58,126 bases of DNA from Ignavibacteria bacterium (GCA_016873775.1 VGWC01000008.1:1-58126); one strand, 5' to 3'; shown: positions 35,401-45,640, numbered from the stretch's first letter. A program made the numbers and translations. Notes: generated by a model not told the origin, from the letters alone.

Positions 35401-38400
35401 CAACTTGTTCTTCGGTTAAATTATACGTTCCGCCCAAAAGTCCTGTGAACGAAAAATCGCCGCCGGCATTTGTGAACGTTGAATCTTCTTTCGGTCCGTG
35501 AATATAAATTTTCCAGTTTGCAATTCCTTGTTCATTGAGGTCGCGAACGCCGTTTGCATTTGCATCACGATACTTTGCGCCGGAAATAGAACCATACTGA
35601 AAATTTGCAAAATCATTGTTTTCGGAAACCTGCATTTCTTGCAAATTGATTATATACGTACCATCTCCTCCCGGATGTGTATGCGCCCATCCCGATTGTA
35701 AAACTTCGCTTACTGTATAAGTTCCTGCTGGAAGATTTGTAAAACTATACAGCCCGTTTGAAGTTGTTGTATAATTAAAACTCAATGGTCCAGAAATAGA
35801 TACTTGCCAACCGGAAAGCGGATTTTCATTTGCATCTCGCACACCATTACCGTTCACATCCGTGTAAATAATTCCAGAAATTGAACCTCCCGGAGGAAGA
35901 TTACCAAAATCTTTCCCCGTTGCATGTTCACCTTGCGTTAGTGTGAACGAATATGTTCCCGGTTGCGAAGGAAACATTTGCAACCATCCGCCTTGTTGTT
36001 CTTCACTTACCGTATATGAACCGGCATTCACATTGAAAACATAATTTCCGTTTCCATCGGTAAAAGCAGAATCTGTTCTTGAACCGCTTAAACGAATCTT
36101 CCAATTTTCAAGACCGATTTCTCCTTCATCTTTTGTTCCATTAGCGTTTGCGTCTTTAAATTTCATTCCTGAAATAGAGCCGACTTGATAATTTCCAAAA
36201 TCGCGCGCAGTAGAATTTATTCCGCTATATATACTTACTGAATATGTTGATGGATTGGATGGTTTTGTTTGTGACCATCCGTTTTGTTGAACTTCACTCA
36301 CCGTATATTTTCCGCCGAGCAAACCTGTGAATGCATAATTTCCATTTGCATCGGTAAATAGCGAATCATTTTGGGGACCTGTAATTTTTATTTTCCAGTT
36401 TTGAAGTCCAACTTCGCCGACATCTTTTACACCATTGATATTCGCATCGTTGAATTTCATTCCACTGATAGAACCTTTTTGAAAATCTCCAAAATCTCTG
36501 TTTGTTATTATTTGTCCAGCAAGAAGATTTAATGTATAAGAATTGTTCGGCGGATACGTTAACACCCATCCCGAAGGAACATCTTGCGTAACAGTATAGG
36601 AACCAGGAGTTAAATTGTCAAAAAGATAGCCACCTAATTCATCCGTAACGACTGAATCCACGACTGGTCCACTGATGCGAATCGTGACGTTATCTAATAA
36701 CATATTATCGTTCTTTACACCATCTCCATTGTAATCAATAAATACACTTCCCGTAACCAAAGCAGTATTGCTATACGAGTGATAGGCATTTACTTTTTTC
36801 ACCGTTTGACCATCGGGATTTTCGACGGTAAGTGTATATTTTCCCGTTTGACCAAGAATCGGAACTGTTGCTGTAAATGAGTTAGCATTTACAAAAACTA
36901 CATTTGTTAAATTGACATTTCCTAATTTTGCAGTAAGTCCACTTACAAAATTTTCACCCGAAACTGAAACGTTCACCAATTGATTGTATAATCCGCTATC
37001 GGGAGTAACGGCAGAAATAGAAGGAGGCAATGTGTTTGTTACATTGATTCCATTGTACAACGTATCCGATAAACCGTTTTTGTTGATAACAATAACATCA
37101 TAATTTCCTGCTGGCAATTGCCCCGAAGAAATATGCACTTCAATGAGCGACGTAGCAATTGTTGCATCAGTAAGAGTATATATTGTACCGTTGGAAACGT
37201 GCCGGAATTTCACTTGTGCCGCAATCGAAAAATGTTCTCCATAAATTTCAACACCGTTTTGTTGCAACCGATAAATGACCGCAGGCTCAACGCTCGTAAT
37301 ATTCGGCGCAGGCGCTTGTCCTGCAGTTACCGAAATATCATCAATAAACCATCCGCGAAAACCGTTGTAATAATTGTCCACACTGTTGAAGTCAAATTTC
37401 ACGACTACTTGATTGAAACCAACATACGACGTTAAGTCCAACATCTGCTCTCTCCACACTCCAACTTGTCCTAAACCACCGGAAGAATACGGAACAAATG
37501 ATGCGCCGTTGACATCGTTTACCGGATTTAATTGGTCAACAAGTACATAACTAGAACCTCCGTTTGTTGAAACGTACACTCGCATCAAATCGTACTGATC
37601 CACATCTACGCCTTCTATTTCCCACCAAGACCAAAATTTCATTGTAACGTTTGTTTGCCCTGATAAATCAAGCATTGGTGAAATCAATCCTCCTTGATTT
37701 GCTGCTACGCCATTTCCACCGGAATTGGCGGCTTGATTTGGATTCCACCCTGGACCTATGAACGTTCCGGTAGAATCCTGTCCGTACCACCAATCATATT
37801 GTCCACTGTGCGATTGCGGAAGATTTCCGTTATCGGGCAAGGAAACTAAACGTGGAGTGATTCGTGGACTTACAAAGTATAATTGCGGATTTTGTATGCG
37901 ATGCCAGAATCCTGTGGTTGTCCATCCGTTTGTGCCTCCTTCAACATCGTCTTCAAACGGAAGTGAAACCGATGTGAGTTTGGAAATTTGAATCGGAAGT
38001 GATGCAATATTTTTCCCGTTTTCATTCATTTGCAATGAAGCGTTGTACTCTTGCGAAGTTATTCCTACAGTCGAAACTTCGATTGTGAGCAACATCGTTT
38101 CGTTGGGAAGGATGACAATCTTTCGTTGCATTTCTCCTGAGAGAATTTCTTGTTGTTGCAATTCATTATCATCATAACGAATGAGAGAAAACGGATATTC
38201 TCCTTCGTTTGGTATTGTACGCTGCGCATTGCGTGTGGTATTTTTCCCGGGACGCGAGTGTGTTTTTTGTACAAGTATAAATTGTGCAATTCCAATATCG
38301 GATGAAGTAATTGTTATCGGTTGCTTGCCGATGTTTGCTACTGCGACTTGCCGTTGAGTTGTTCCTCCTTCTGTAAGTCGTATTTCTAATTTTTGAGGTT

Positions 38401-38494
38401 CAAATTGTATTGTCGTTTGTGCAGAACTTTCTTTGATAAAAGAAAAATTCATCAAACATACATACACGAAAGAAAAAGTGAAAAGTTTACGCAT
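32465..38494 (-). CDS. Giant T9SS-exported protein with ten SdrD-B-like repeats
   Basis: 2009 residues with a signal peptide (ends near SSAQ). Residues about 180-395 form a beta-sandwich with a jelly-roll or MAM/immune-inhibitor-A-like look (GGTNGWTTTGFW ... WGYGQ ... GFRGWFIDDISVTAG). Two IPT/TIG-like domains follow. From about 576 to 1553 come ten SdrD-B-like units, each with GSISG...D.NGDG.KD, an NW...I..SG step and a G.YTVSE..Q.GW strand. One further SpaA-like unit precedes a roughly 240-residue unnamed domain (about 1665-1903) that is shared with the 1580-residue neighbour. The end is QNYPNPFNPVTTIEF and KKLMLMK, a T9SS tail. It is a probable surface stalk or adhesin. It may share a transcript with the TonB receptor 58 bases upstream. 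Confidence 0.9.
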   Translation of the reverse strand: MRKLFTFSFVYVCLMNFSFIKESSAQTTIQFEPQKLEIRLTEGGTTQRQVAVANIGKQPITITSSDIGIAQFILVQKTHSRPGKNTTRNAQRTIPNEGEYPFSLIRYDDNELQQQEILSGEMQRKIVILPNETMLLTIEVSTVGITSQEYNASLQMNENGKNIASLPIQISKLTSVSLPFEDDVEGGTNGWTTTGFWHRIQNPQLYFVSPRITPRLVSLPDNGNLPQSHSGQYDWWYGQDSTGTFIGPGWNPNQAANSGGNGVAANQGGLISPMLDLSGQTNVTMKFWSWWEIEGVDVDQYDLMRVYVSTNGGSSYVLVDQLNPVNDVNGASFVPYSSGGLGQVGVWREQMLDLTSYVGFNQVVVKFDFNSVDNYYNGFRGWFIDDISVTAGQAPAPNITSVEPAVIYRLQQNGVEIYGEHFSIAAQVKFRHVSNGTIYTLTDATIATSLIEVHISSGQLPAGNYDVIVINKNGLSDTLYNGINVTNTLPPSISAVTPDSGLYNQLVNVSVSGENFVSGLTAKLGNVNLTNVVFVNANSFTATVPILGQTGKYTLTVENPDGQTVKKVNAYHSYSNTALVTGSVFIDYNGDGVKNDNMLLDNVTIRISGPVVDSVVTDELGGYLFDNLTPGSYTVTQDVPSGWVLTYPPNNSYTLNLLAGQIITNRDFGDFQKGSISGMKFNDANINGVKDVGEVGLQNWKIKITGPQNDSLFTDANGNYAFTGLLGGKYTVSEVQQNGWSQTKPSNPSTYSVSIYSGINSTARDFGNYQVGSISGMKFKDANANGTKDEGEIGLENWKIRLSGSRTDSAFTDGNGNYVFNVNAGSYTVSEEQQGGWLQMFPSQPGTYSFTLTQGEHATGKDFGNLPPGGSISGIIYTDVNGNGVRDANENPLSGWQVSISGPLSFNYTTTSNGLYSFTNLPAGTYTVSEVLQSGWAHTHPGGDGTYIINLQEMQVSENNDFANFQYGSISGAKYRDANANGVRDLNEQGIANWKIYIHGPKEDSTFTNAGGDFSFTGLLGGTYNLTEEQVAGWQQTSPNPTSSNIFSGTIVTGKFFGNYQLTSISGTVFLDDDGDGIKDVGEATLSGWKVRISGAKVDSVLSDENGNYLFSNLLGGNYTVSEDVQNGWYQTKPVSPSTYSVTLTSGNSVSGKDFGNFFKGSISGKVFLDMNGDGMYEEGESILSGWKIKLAGTKTDSTVTDENGEYSFSNLLAGNYSVSEVLQNGWTRTFPVSTSTFAITMTSGNTHTQKDFGNFEYGSISGTVFVDVNGNGMKDEGENGLQNWNVNLSGASSDQKSTDESGIYSFTNLFAGEYTVAEVVQNGWTQTLPSEPIFYTVDIFSGTFSTEKNFGNFELGIVSGTVWEDIDGDGTKDFDDVGIENWTVVLEQEGNPIDSSTTSEGGNFSIDGIFVGSYTITIRVKNGWEQTFPVVQQTYNVSIQSGSEINANNFGVVELGSIAGTKFNDLDTDSIKDDNETGVANWKIYLSQNDVVIDSMLTDNSGNYLFADLDAGTYTVSEEIQSGWVQTFPASSSYAIDLSFGQHLTGKNFGNYHRNTIVIRKYFDSDFDFITTEDRINVMWPFSVLLNGEVIASVTDTILTLTDLNPGTYTVTQKDSLYWTQLGKVIDGTHVVDSTELYHTTFIQDGKVLTVDFVDRYVPDTVKLRSIAATTELSAKATKLAIKTGKPYPLPTVANVRDTVAKRNSGIVVGISQTKGSVEAKTLSWIRWKTGGDISKFYTVIDLGKSYGFDSIRLPGKVDKKLAKEFKADRKKYINPLAQQLGVFKLNIAASEQVVFQSDPAIPPAKFGDLLYLQIGSPFNQMKLSSIALRVDSIMTYWNVFKDSNTTHHLLYDSITVMLKKLNSAFATPIDSIDIVYTTFKPALTLRGEVKLVDIPYLTRDRSEERTSTTIVRTRNIPEVFSLQQNYPNPFNPVTTIEFYLERTSIVSLNVYDILGREVSTLIHNEIMEEGLQDVDFDASSFASGVYFYRIDINNGEFTNVKKLMLMK
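33836..36768 (-). repeat. Ten tandem SdrD-B-like coding repeats
   Basis: Units of about 85-105 residues, starting at TALVTGSVF, KGSISGMKF, VGSISGMKF, GGSISGIIY, YGSISGAKY, LTSISGTVF, KGSISGKVF, YGSISGTVF, LGIVSGTVW and LGSIAGTKF. Each has a D-x-N/D-x-D/N-G calcium-type loop near its start. They have diverged in DNA but not in pattern. Confidence 0.9.
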
Positions 38495-38552
38495 AGAACA
38501 TTCTTTATTGAAGTATTTTTGGGAAAATGAACTCTCCCTGAATTTGTATAGA

Positions 38553-40778
38553 CTATTTAGAAAACCACGGTGTGTTCATTGTAGTTTCTATGCCTAAACG
38601 AATTGAAGTAAGAGCGTGAGGATAATAAAACTTTGTAGAACCAATACGATAACCGAGAGAATTAAATTCGGATCCAAGGAGGTTTGAAAAATCTATATAC
38701 GCTCGAATGGTTTTCCGTTTGAACGAAATACGTACGTTCAACACATTGTATGAACTGAGCGATTCGGTATTTGCATCATCGAAGAATCTGGCTCCCGTAA
38801 AATTCCACGAAAGCGTTCCTGCAATATTCGTTCGATGTTTATAGGTAATTCCAACGGATGCCGCGTGTCGAGGAACTCCTTTCAATTGATTATGTTGGTA
38901 CACACCTTCTGAAAAAATCGCTGATGTGTAAGTATAATTTGCAAAGGCAGTGATATTGGGAATCCAATGAATACGCAATCCGTTTTCTATTCCGGTGTGA
39001 TTGGTTTTTACAATATTTCCATACTTTAACGTTGCCAAATCGAAATCAATTTCGTCGGAAATGCGATTGAAATACAAGGACGAATGAAGTTCTCCATAAA
39101 TTTTTTCCTCAATGATTCTTCCGCGCTGATACAATCCAAGTTCAAGATTCAAACCGCGTTGTGGTTTCAACTTGTCGTTCGATATTGTTGTTCCCAATAA
39201 CGGGCGTTGGTCAAACAATTGATTCATTGTTGGAGATTTGAACGAACTGGAAACATTGATATACGCATTTCCTGTATAGACGGGAACATCATCATCAAGA
39301 ACAGTTGCAAAAAGATAATTCAATCCTGCTTTGGGAGAAAATGCAGTGTATGAATTGGATGAAGATGTAACATCGTATGAATCCGTAAAACTGTCGAAAC
39401 GAAAACCAGCATTTAATTTCAACGGAGGAATAATCGGAACTTCATCGTGAACAAAAATTCCTACGTGTTGCCGATTTCCCGTTCCAAATGAAAGCCAATC
39501 TCCACGTGAATCCGTTGTTCCATTATAATTATAGTACCCCGTTTCGATATTGCCGACTTCAATTTCGCCGCCTAAAATAAAATGATTAGGAATATCTTCA
39601 ATCGTATCTTGCACATCAACGAGAGCATCGAATCCGAACATTCTGTTACGAATGTTATTTTCTTTTGTATCAAAAAAAATCGTCTCCGCTGTTATCGGTA
39701 TGGGAAGAGTGCGAATAATATCCGCATCGCGTGTTTGAAATGAAAAACCTGTTCGAAGATTTGTATTGGAAAAAATTTTATTGGAATATTGAACGCGAGA
39801 ATCCCAGCGATTTTCATTATTGTTATCCGATGCGTAATTTTCAATCATCGCTTCTCTATTAACAGATAGCGAATCTTCTGTTAACGGTCCCGCATCTTCC
39901 GTATTTCTTTTTCTGTACGAAATATTCCAAACAATGTTAGAATGTTCATTGATAGGAACTGTTACATTCCATCCTATCGTTGTTCCACTCCATCCGCTAT
40001 GTCTTCTGAATCCATCCATTGCTCCGGATTGAATATAAAAACGATACAGAATATCTTTCACTTGTCCCGCAGTCCGAAGATACGCATCTCTGCTCCCGAA
40101 ACTCCCTCCGCTGAGTGACGCGGAACTAATGTCCGCTTTTGCTTCTTTCGATGTTATATTGATTACACCTCCCATTGCAACATCACCATAGAGAGCGGAA
40201 GTAGGTCCGCGCACAATTTCCATTTTTGCAATCTCATCAACGGGAATAGCATTCCAATCAACAAGTCCCGTTTCTAAATTATTCATTCTCACGCCATCAA
40301 TATACACAAGGATATATTCCGCTTCCCCGCCACCATAATATCCGCGTGTTGTAGCAATAACATCGCGTCCTAATCCATCGCGCTGAAACATCATAAATCC
40401 GGGAAGCAGATGAATAATGTCGGAAAAGTTATTAGTTGGCACTGTTTGAATCTCGTTCGCAGTTAGAACGGATGACGAAGAAGTCGTGTACGCAAGTTTA
40501 TTTTCTAAACGTTCGGAAGTAACGACGACTGCATCCATCACATAGTTCGGTGGTTTTGTGGTTCGCTCTTCCTGCTTAAGTTCTAATTGTGGTTTTTCCG
40601 TTCCTATTCTTAATGTTCGAATACCTACACCACGTTCCGGGATGAGTACACGCTGTTTTACGGGTTTTCTTTTTTTCGTTTTATGATAACCCGATTCCGT
40701 CGTATCCTGAGCGAATACGACAGCAGTGCATACATTCACTGCGAACAGAAGCGCAAGTATTCGAACAAAAAATATCAT
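38553..40778 (-). CDS. TonB-dependent outer-membrane receptor
   Basis: 741 residues, signal peptide ending near VFAQ. After a short proline/lysine-rich region there is a TonB-box-like VVTSERL, and the plug domain (SSSVLTANEIQTVPTNNFSDIIHLLPG...MEIVRGPTSALYGDVAMGGVINIT) and a 22-strand barrel with a C-terminal aromatic residue follow. It is placed between two giant T9SS proteins, which could be surface partners for its ligand. Substrate is not readable; no siderophore or B12 neighbour is present. Confidence 0.88.
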   Translation of the reverse strand: MIFFVRILALLFAVNVCTAVVFAQDTTESGYHKTKKRKPVKQRVLIPERGVGIRTLRIGTEKPQLELKQEERTTKPPNYVMDAVVVTSERLENKLAYTTSSSSVLTANEIQTVPTNNFSDIIHLLPGFMMFQRDGLGRDVIATTRGYYGGGEAEYILVYIDGVRMNNLETGLVDWNAIPVDEIAKMEIVRGPTSALYGDVAMGGVINITSKEAKADISSASLSGGSFGSRDAYLRTAGQVKDILYRFYIQSGAMDGFRRHSGWSGTTIGWNVTVPINEHSNIVWNISYRKRNTEDAGPLTEDSLSVNREAMIENYASDNNNENRWDSRVQYSNKIFSNTNLRTGFSFQTRDADIIRTLPIPITAETIFFDTKENNIRNRMFGFDALVDVQDTIEDIPNHFILGGEIEVGNIETGYYNYNGTTDSRGDWLSFGTGNRQHVGIFVHDEVPIIPPLKLNAGFRFDSFTDSYDVTSSSNSYTAFSPKAGLNYLFATVLDDDVPVYTGNAYINVSSSFKSPTMNQLFDQRPLLGTTISNDKLKPQRGLNLELGLYQRGRIIEEKIYGELHSSLYFNRISDEIDFDLATLKYGNIVKTNHTGIENGLRIHWIPNITAFANYTYTSAIFSEGVYQHNQLKGVPRHAASVGITYKHRTNIAGTLSWNFTGARFFDDANTESLSSYNVLNVRISFKRKTIRAYIDFSNLLGSEFNSLGYRIGSTKFYYPHALTSIRLGIETTMNTPWFSK

Positions 40779-40821
40779 TTATGAATAATTGAATTTCTTA
40801 AAAATAGTTTTCAAAAAAACG

Positions 40822-43800
40822 TTATTTCAGTAATAACATTTTTTGCATCAATGGCATAAACATTCCGTTCGTTTCCAAGCGGACAAAGTAGACACCACTC
40901 GAAAGTTTGGATGCATCGAATTCAATTTCCTGATAACCGGATTCGAAGAATTCTCTGTTGAGAATTGTCGCAACTTCCTGTCCAAGAATATTATAGATTT
41001 TCAAAGTTGCAAAACCATCTTCCGGCAAATAAAACTCGATAGTTGTCGAGGGATTGAACGGATTCGGATAGTTTTGATATAATTCTACTTGCGTCGGAAT
41101 AAGTATTCCATCCGGTTTTCGTTCGTTGTTGGAACGCTGTGCCGGCGGTAATAAATAGGGCACATCAATTACGCTTCGAACTCCTGCTATGGAAATAAGT
41201 CTATTCGTAGTGCTTAAATAGTTTATTGATATATCGGTCACGTCGAGAGTTTTATGAAATGCTCTGTTGATTCTTGTAAGTATAGAATCTGCAAGTTCAT
41301 AATCCTCGTCGGGATAATACATATAATATGTGGTAATTGAATCAATTCGTTTTGAAATATCACTTAGTTTCATACCATTGTATATACCCGATTCATCCGT
41401 TCCGTCGTCGTAAATAACGTTTTCTAAACCACCGGGTGTGTACAAAAATGAACTTGCAAGCAAGTTAAATTTTGTTACATACATTTCGCCTGCGAGATGG
41501 TTATTGTATTTCTTTGGCGTTGGATTTTTCAATTCTTTCAAAAACTTTTTCGGAACTTTTCCAAAAAGTTTAATCGTATCAAAACCGCGCGATTCTCCGG
41601 TTTGTGAAAGGAATTTTGCCGCACCGCCTTTGTCTAATTTTATCCAAGCAAATCGTTTAATACTGTCTTTATTGGTTTGTGGAATACCTAACGTCAAGGC
41701 AGGTTTTCCTAATTTTTTAAACAACGTATCGCGCAGGTGCCCAAAATTTGCAGAATACGTGCCAAATGTTTTCATATTTAATTTTGATGCTTTGGCTGCA
41801 AACATCGCACTGTCAGAAATGAATGTTCGCATATACGAAGTATCTCCGGTGAAATTAACGAAAGCAACGGTTGGTCGTGCTCCCGGTTTCAATGTGAACG
41901 TAATTGTATGCTGTCTATTTTTGATGGTTGCTCCCTCTTCGTTCACATAACCAAGTTGGAGATAACCGCTAACGTCCGCTTCGACTGCAACATATACTCC
42001 GGGATTTACGGAATCTGCTTTTACGTATGAAGAATCAATTGTTGAAGCAATTAAATTTTCCGGATCTACAGAATTTTTGTACAAATACATTTCGTACGGT
42101 GTTTCTATCCAATCATCTGTAGTACTGATATTTCCGTCGTAATCAACATATTTTTTAACAGTGATTTCTGCTGCGCGGGCGTTGACAAAATGAATTTCTT
42201 TGTTTTGTCCGCCGATGAGCGAAACACTCATAGCACTGTACGAACCCGCTCGGTTTTGTGAACCAGTATTATCAATCAACGTAGTTCCAAGAATAGCCCA
42301 TTGCACTGAACTACTATCTTCTTGAACAGCAATGTAAATTCCGGAACCAAGATTTTTAACAGTTAATACCGAATCATTGGTAACAGATTCAACTAAATTA
42401 TTTGCGGCAACTGCATTACGATATAAAGAAAGTTTCCAAGGTAAAGCAATGCGGTCATTGCTGGTGTTAAAGTCTCTATCTACATCTGCAAAACATTTAA
42501 TAGTAATAGAATTGATTAGATAATTAGTGAACTCTACAACTTTCGCCTCTCCGCTATTCAAAGTAAATGCAACAGTAGAACTCGTTGAATCATCAACAAC
42601 ACCATCAACAGATGATGAAAGATGTCTCCATCCGGCACTATCCGCCTCCACAGCAATATAATTTCCTGCAGGAAGTGAATTTGCTGCTAACGTAGTTGAA
42701 TCAATAGACGCAATAAGTGTGCTTTGGGAAATCGAATCCTGATACAATGAAAGGAACCACGTTTTGGATTGACGGTCAGTAATCGTTGACGATTTTCCAT
42801 CGCTATCGCGTAATTTACGAACCGTAACTGTATTGGGATGCCCTGCGGAAACAATAACATTTTTACGATTATCTATTTCATTCCACTCGTTAATTTGCGA
42901 ACTTGCGTCATAGTACACATAGATAGCATGATTACCATCTGCAAATGATGGTGGAATGGTAAAATTAACTTCTAATGTATCTCTTCCGCCGACTGGCAAA
43001 CTTACGAAATAATCTGTTCGTCCTAAACGCGAACCGGAAGTTAACGGGTCATTGTCATAGAAGCGAACTAAGATGTTATTCAACGCTTGATCCGACAATG
43101 CATCGTTTTCAAAAATTGCAGTCAAACGCATTGTGCTATCTTTAAATACAACACGCGGCTGAATATCAAATGAAACGACAGATACGTTACGTTGCGCTGA
43201 TACAACTCTGAGATTGGCAGAATTGGTAGAAGTTGCACCTCTGCTATCAGTAACACGAAGTCCAATTTCTCCGTCAAACTCTGAAGCGTAAACGCGAGTT
43301 ACGGTATCCGTTGTTGCGTCGCCGTACGTTCCATTGCCATCTAAATCCCAACTGTACGAAATAATTTCGTCACCCAAATCCGGGTCGTACGAATCGCGCC
43401 CATCAAATAAGAGCGGCAAATTGTATCCAATCGCATAAAACGGTTGTCGCGCTTTGGGAATTGGAACTGCTATAGGAGCATGATTTGCGCTTGAAACTGC
43501 AGAATCAATTGTTACGTTTATTGTCACCGAAGCAAATAACGGGTCATCAGAATCATCTTCGATACGAAGTGATATTGTATAGGTACCGGGAGTTTCATAC
43601 CCTGGATTAACAGGATTTGGACCATAATCATCGGGACTTTCCCAATCAACACCATCCGATATATCCCAATCCCATAAATATTCTACGATAGATTTTTCCG
43701 GATTTTGATGGAACGATTGCGATGCGCTCACATCAAACGGAAACAACGCTGGTTTTGAACTTATGGAAGAAATTACTGCTACCGGAGGAGCAATAATAAC

Positions 43801-45564
43801 TCCTTGCGTCAAAACAAGAATTGATAGGGGAGTTACCATTTCATTCCAAGTAATTGGCCATTCACCGCATTGCCAATGACCATCACTATATTGACCGTAT
43901 GAGTTCGAAGTCGTGTAATTCGTAGTTACACCAGGAGGCGCTCCGCCTGCAAGAGACCAATCTCCAAGTAAATAAGCGGTTAAATCATCTTGCCAGTTTC
44001 TTGTAACAGTATTACTATTGTATGTATAAGTAATATTTTGAATACCTTGTCCCGAATTAATGAGAACAAGACCTTTCTTAACACCATACATTGCATACAT
44101 ATTCGCAATCCATCCGGCATCATTTGATCCGCCGTAACCATGATTATACCAGCGATCAGACATATATTTTATTGCGTTCTTTGCGTAAGAATAATTATCA
44201 GTCGAATCTAACCATGCATAAACAATGAGTGCGCTTGCAGTTTTTGCTGTATTCAACCATGAAGAATTGGATGTGTATCCAACGCCGCCATTTGCATTTG
44301 TTAAGGCATTCATAGCATTTCTTGCTCGTGGTTTAATATAACTTGGAACATCAATTCCCCAAGCATCTTTTGCCGCATCAAAGATTAATACAGGCCATTG
44401 ATTTGCTGAACCGTCATTCTCTCCACTTTCATTTATTGCGTTGTTATGTCCGTTATTACCGGTTCCTGACAGAATGTTGTATCGCCATCCACCCGCAGTT
44501 TGTGAAGTTCCGTCGCCTTGTGTGTGACAGAACAATTCTGTTGCATCAACCATATAATCGTAGTATGTTGGATAGTAACCTTTTGTCGTATTGAAGAACG
44601 TTGCATACGTACCGACTTTGATGGTATCAGTTTTTGCATCTTCGCCGCTTGTAAATGCTCCGACAATTCCAAGTATTGCACAAGATGCAGCGTACGTTCC
44701 GTGATCATTCGATACATAAGGAGTAACTCCTTTTCCGGTTAAACCATATCCATATTGCGGCATAGATACATTTTTACTCAACTCTTCCGGATCGCCACCT
44801 CCGTGTGATGATATATTTATCGGCGCTGAATTCGTCATTAACCAATTTAATCCAAGTCGAACATATTCAGCGTAAATATCTTTGTTTTCATCATTGAGTG
44901 GTCTATGACCATTTTCTTCGAATGCTAAAAGTGCGATTCCCGTTGTACCAGAACCGCTATATCCTGAATTGCTGTACCACCAACCGGATGCGTTTTGGGA
45001 TTTATACAAATACACTAAACCCTTATCAATCGCTTGATTGATCCGAATTTGTTTGGTACTAGATGAGAAAACGCGAATTACGGTTTGATCAGAATCCCGA
45101 AGTCCAACGTTATCAATAACTAAAAGTTTCGCTGTTTTTACTCCAGCAAAAGCGTAGGTATGTGATGCTCCGATAAATTTAGGATTTGAAACAGTTCCAG
45201 AATCAATTGTTCCGTCGCCATAATCGAGGTAATATTTATACGGTGAAGTTCCGCCGTTCACATTTCCCCAAACATTGCCTGCTTGGTTGATAACAAAGTT
45301 TGCATAGTTGCCGCTTGTGTAAAAACTCGGCATCATATTGACGTGATAACCAAGAGTTTTCGATACACTTGGATTTGGCTGTTGATAAAATCTCTTCCAC
45401 GATTCTTCGGGTGTTTCTGAAGAAGGCGGAGTAGGATTATCAAATTTATAGTTCTCCAGCATCTGTTGGGCGCGTTCGAGATAATTATCCTTTACTTGGC
45501 TATAACTTGTAAGTACAGTCATCGAAAAAATAACTAATATTGTGAATAGTTTTATGTGTAACAT
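40822..45564 (-). CDS. T9SS-exported multidomain protein: PKD, prenyltransferase-like toroid, SpaA-like repeats
   Basis: 1580 residues with a signal peptide (ends near SYSQ). A PKD domain (about 100-170) is followed by an alpha/alpha-toroid region (about 173-590) of the prenyltransferase/squalene-oxidase-repeat type (IDKGLVYLYKSQ, WWYSNSGYSG, GIALLAFEENG, MDNDHGTYAAS-like blocks). Two more PKD domains (about 600-800), a CARDB-like domain (about 815-920) and three SpaA-like units (about 930-1240) follow. The roughly 240-residue unnamed domain (about 1243-1480) is shared with the 2009-residue protein, and the tail is QNYPNPFNPSTTIEF ... KMLLLK. No DxDD catalytic motif of class II cyclases was found, so binding rather than catalysis is likely. 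Confidence 0.88.
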   Translation of the reverse strand: MLHIKLFTILVIFSMTVLTSYSQVKDNYLERAQQMLENYKFDNPTPPSSETPEESWKRFYQQPNPSVSKTLGYHVNMMPSFYTSGNYANFVINQAGNVWGNVNGGTSPYKYYLDYGDGTIDSGTVSNPKFIGASHTYAFAGVKTAKLLVIDNVGLRDSDQTVIRVFSSSTKQIRINQAIDKGLVYLYKSQNASGWWYSNSGYSGSGTTGIALLAFEENGHRPLNDENKDIYAEYVRLGLNWLMTNSAPINISSHGGGDPEELSKNVSMPQYGYGLTGKGVTPYVSNDHGTYAASCAILGIVGAFTSGEDAKTDTIKVGTYATFFNTTKGYYPTYYDYMVDATELFCHTQGDGTSQTAGGWRYNILSGTGNNGHNNAINESGENDGSANQWPVLIFDAAKDAWGIDVPSYIKPRARNAMNALTNANGGVGYTSNSSWLNTAKTASALIVYAWLDSTDNYSYAKNAIKYMSDRWYNHGYGGSNDAGWIANMYAMYGVKKGLVLINSGQGIQNITYTYNSNTVTRNWQDDLTAYLLGDWSLAGGAPPGVTTNYTTSNSYGQYSDGHWQCGEWPITWNEMVTPLSILVLTQGVIIAPPVAVISSISSKPALFPFDVSASQSFHQNPEKSIVEYLWDWDISDGVDWESPDDYGPNPVNPGYETPGTYTISLRIEDDSDDPLFASVTINVTIDSAVSSANHAPIAVPIPKARQPFYAIGYNLPLLFDGRDSYDPDLGDEIISYSWDLDGNGTYGDATTDTVTRVYASEFDGEIGLRVTDSRGATSTNSANLRVVSAQRNVSVVSFDIQPRVVFKDSTMRLTAIFENDALSDQALNNILVRFYDNDPLTSGSRLGRTDYFVSLPVGGRDTLEVNFTIPPSFADGNHAIYVYYDASSQINEWNEIDNRKNVIVSAGHPNTVTVRKLRDSDGKSSTITDRQSKTWFLSLYQDSISQSTLIASIDSTTLAANSLPAGNYIAVEADSAGWRHLSSSVDGVVDDSTSSTVAFTLNSGEAKVVEFTNYLINSITIKCFADVDRDFNTSNDRIALPWKLSLYRNAVAANNLVESVTNDSVLTVKNLGSGIYIAVQEDSSSVQWAILGTTLIDNTGSQNRAGSYSAMSVSLIGGQNKEIHFVNARAAEITVKKYVDYDGNISTTDDWIETPYEMYLYKNSVDPENLIASTIDSSYVKADSVNPGVYVAVEADVSGYLQLGYVNEEGATIKNRQHTITFTLKPGARPTVAFVNFTGDTSYMRTFISDSAMFAAKASKLNMKTFGTYSANFGHLRDTLFKKLGKPALTLGIPQTNKDSIKRFAWIKLDKGGAAKFLSQTGESRGFDTIKLFGKVPKKFLKELKNPTPKKYNNHLAGEMYVTKFNLLASSFLYTPGGLENVIYDDGTDESGIYNGMKLSDISKRIDSITTYYMYYPDEDYELADSILTRINRAFHKTLDVTDISINYLSTTNRLISIAGVRSVIDVPYLLPPAQRSNNERKPDGILIPTQVELYQNYPNPFNPSTTIEFYLPEDGFATLKIYNILGQEVATILNREFFESGYQEIEFDASKLSSGVYFVRLETNGMFMPLMQKMLLLK

Positions 45565-45640
45565 AAAATAGTTCCTTATTATTTTTTTTGATTAGTGAAT
45601 TAAAAAATAAAGTGAATCGTAAAAAAAAATACTTAAACTT

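Noticed and set aside
33836-36768. Possible DNA-level repeat or CRISPR-like array
   Set aside because: The periodicity is in the protein (SdrD-B-like domains); the DNA of the units has diverged.
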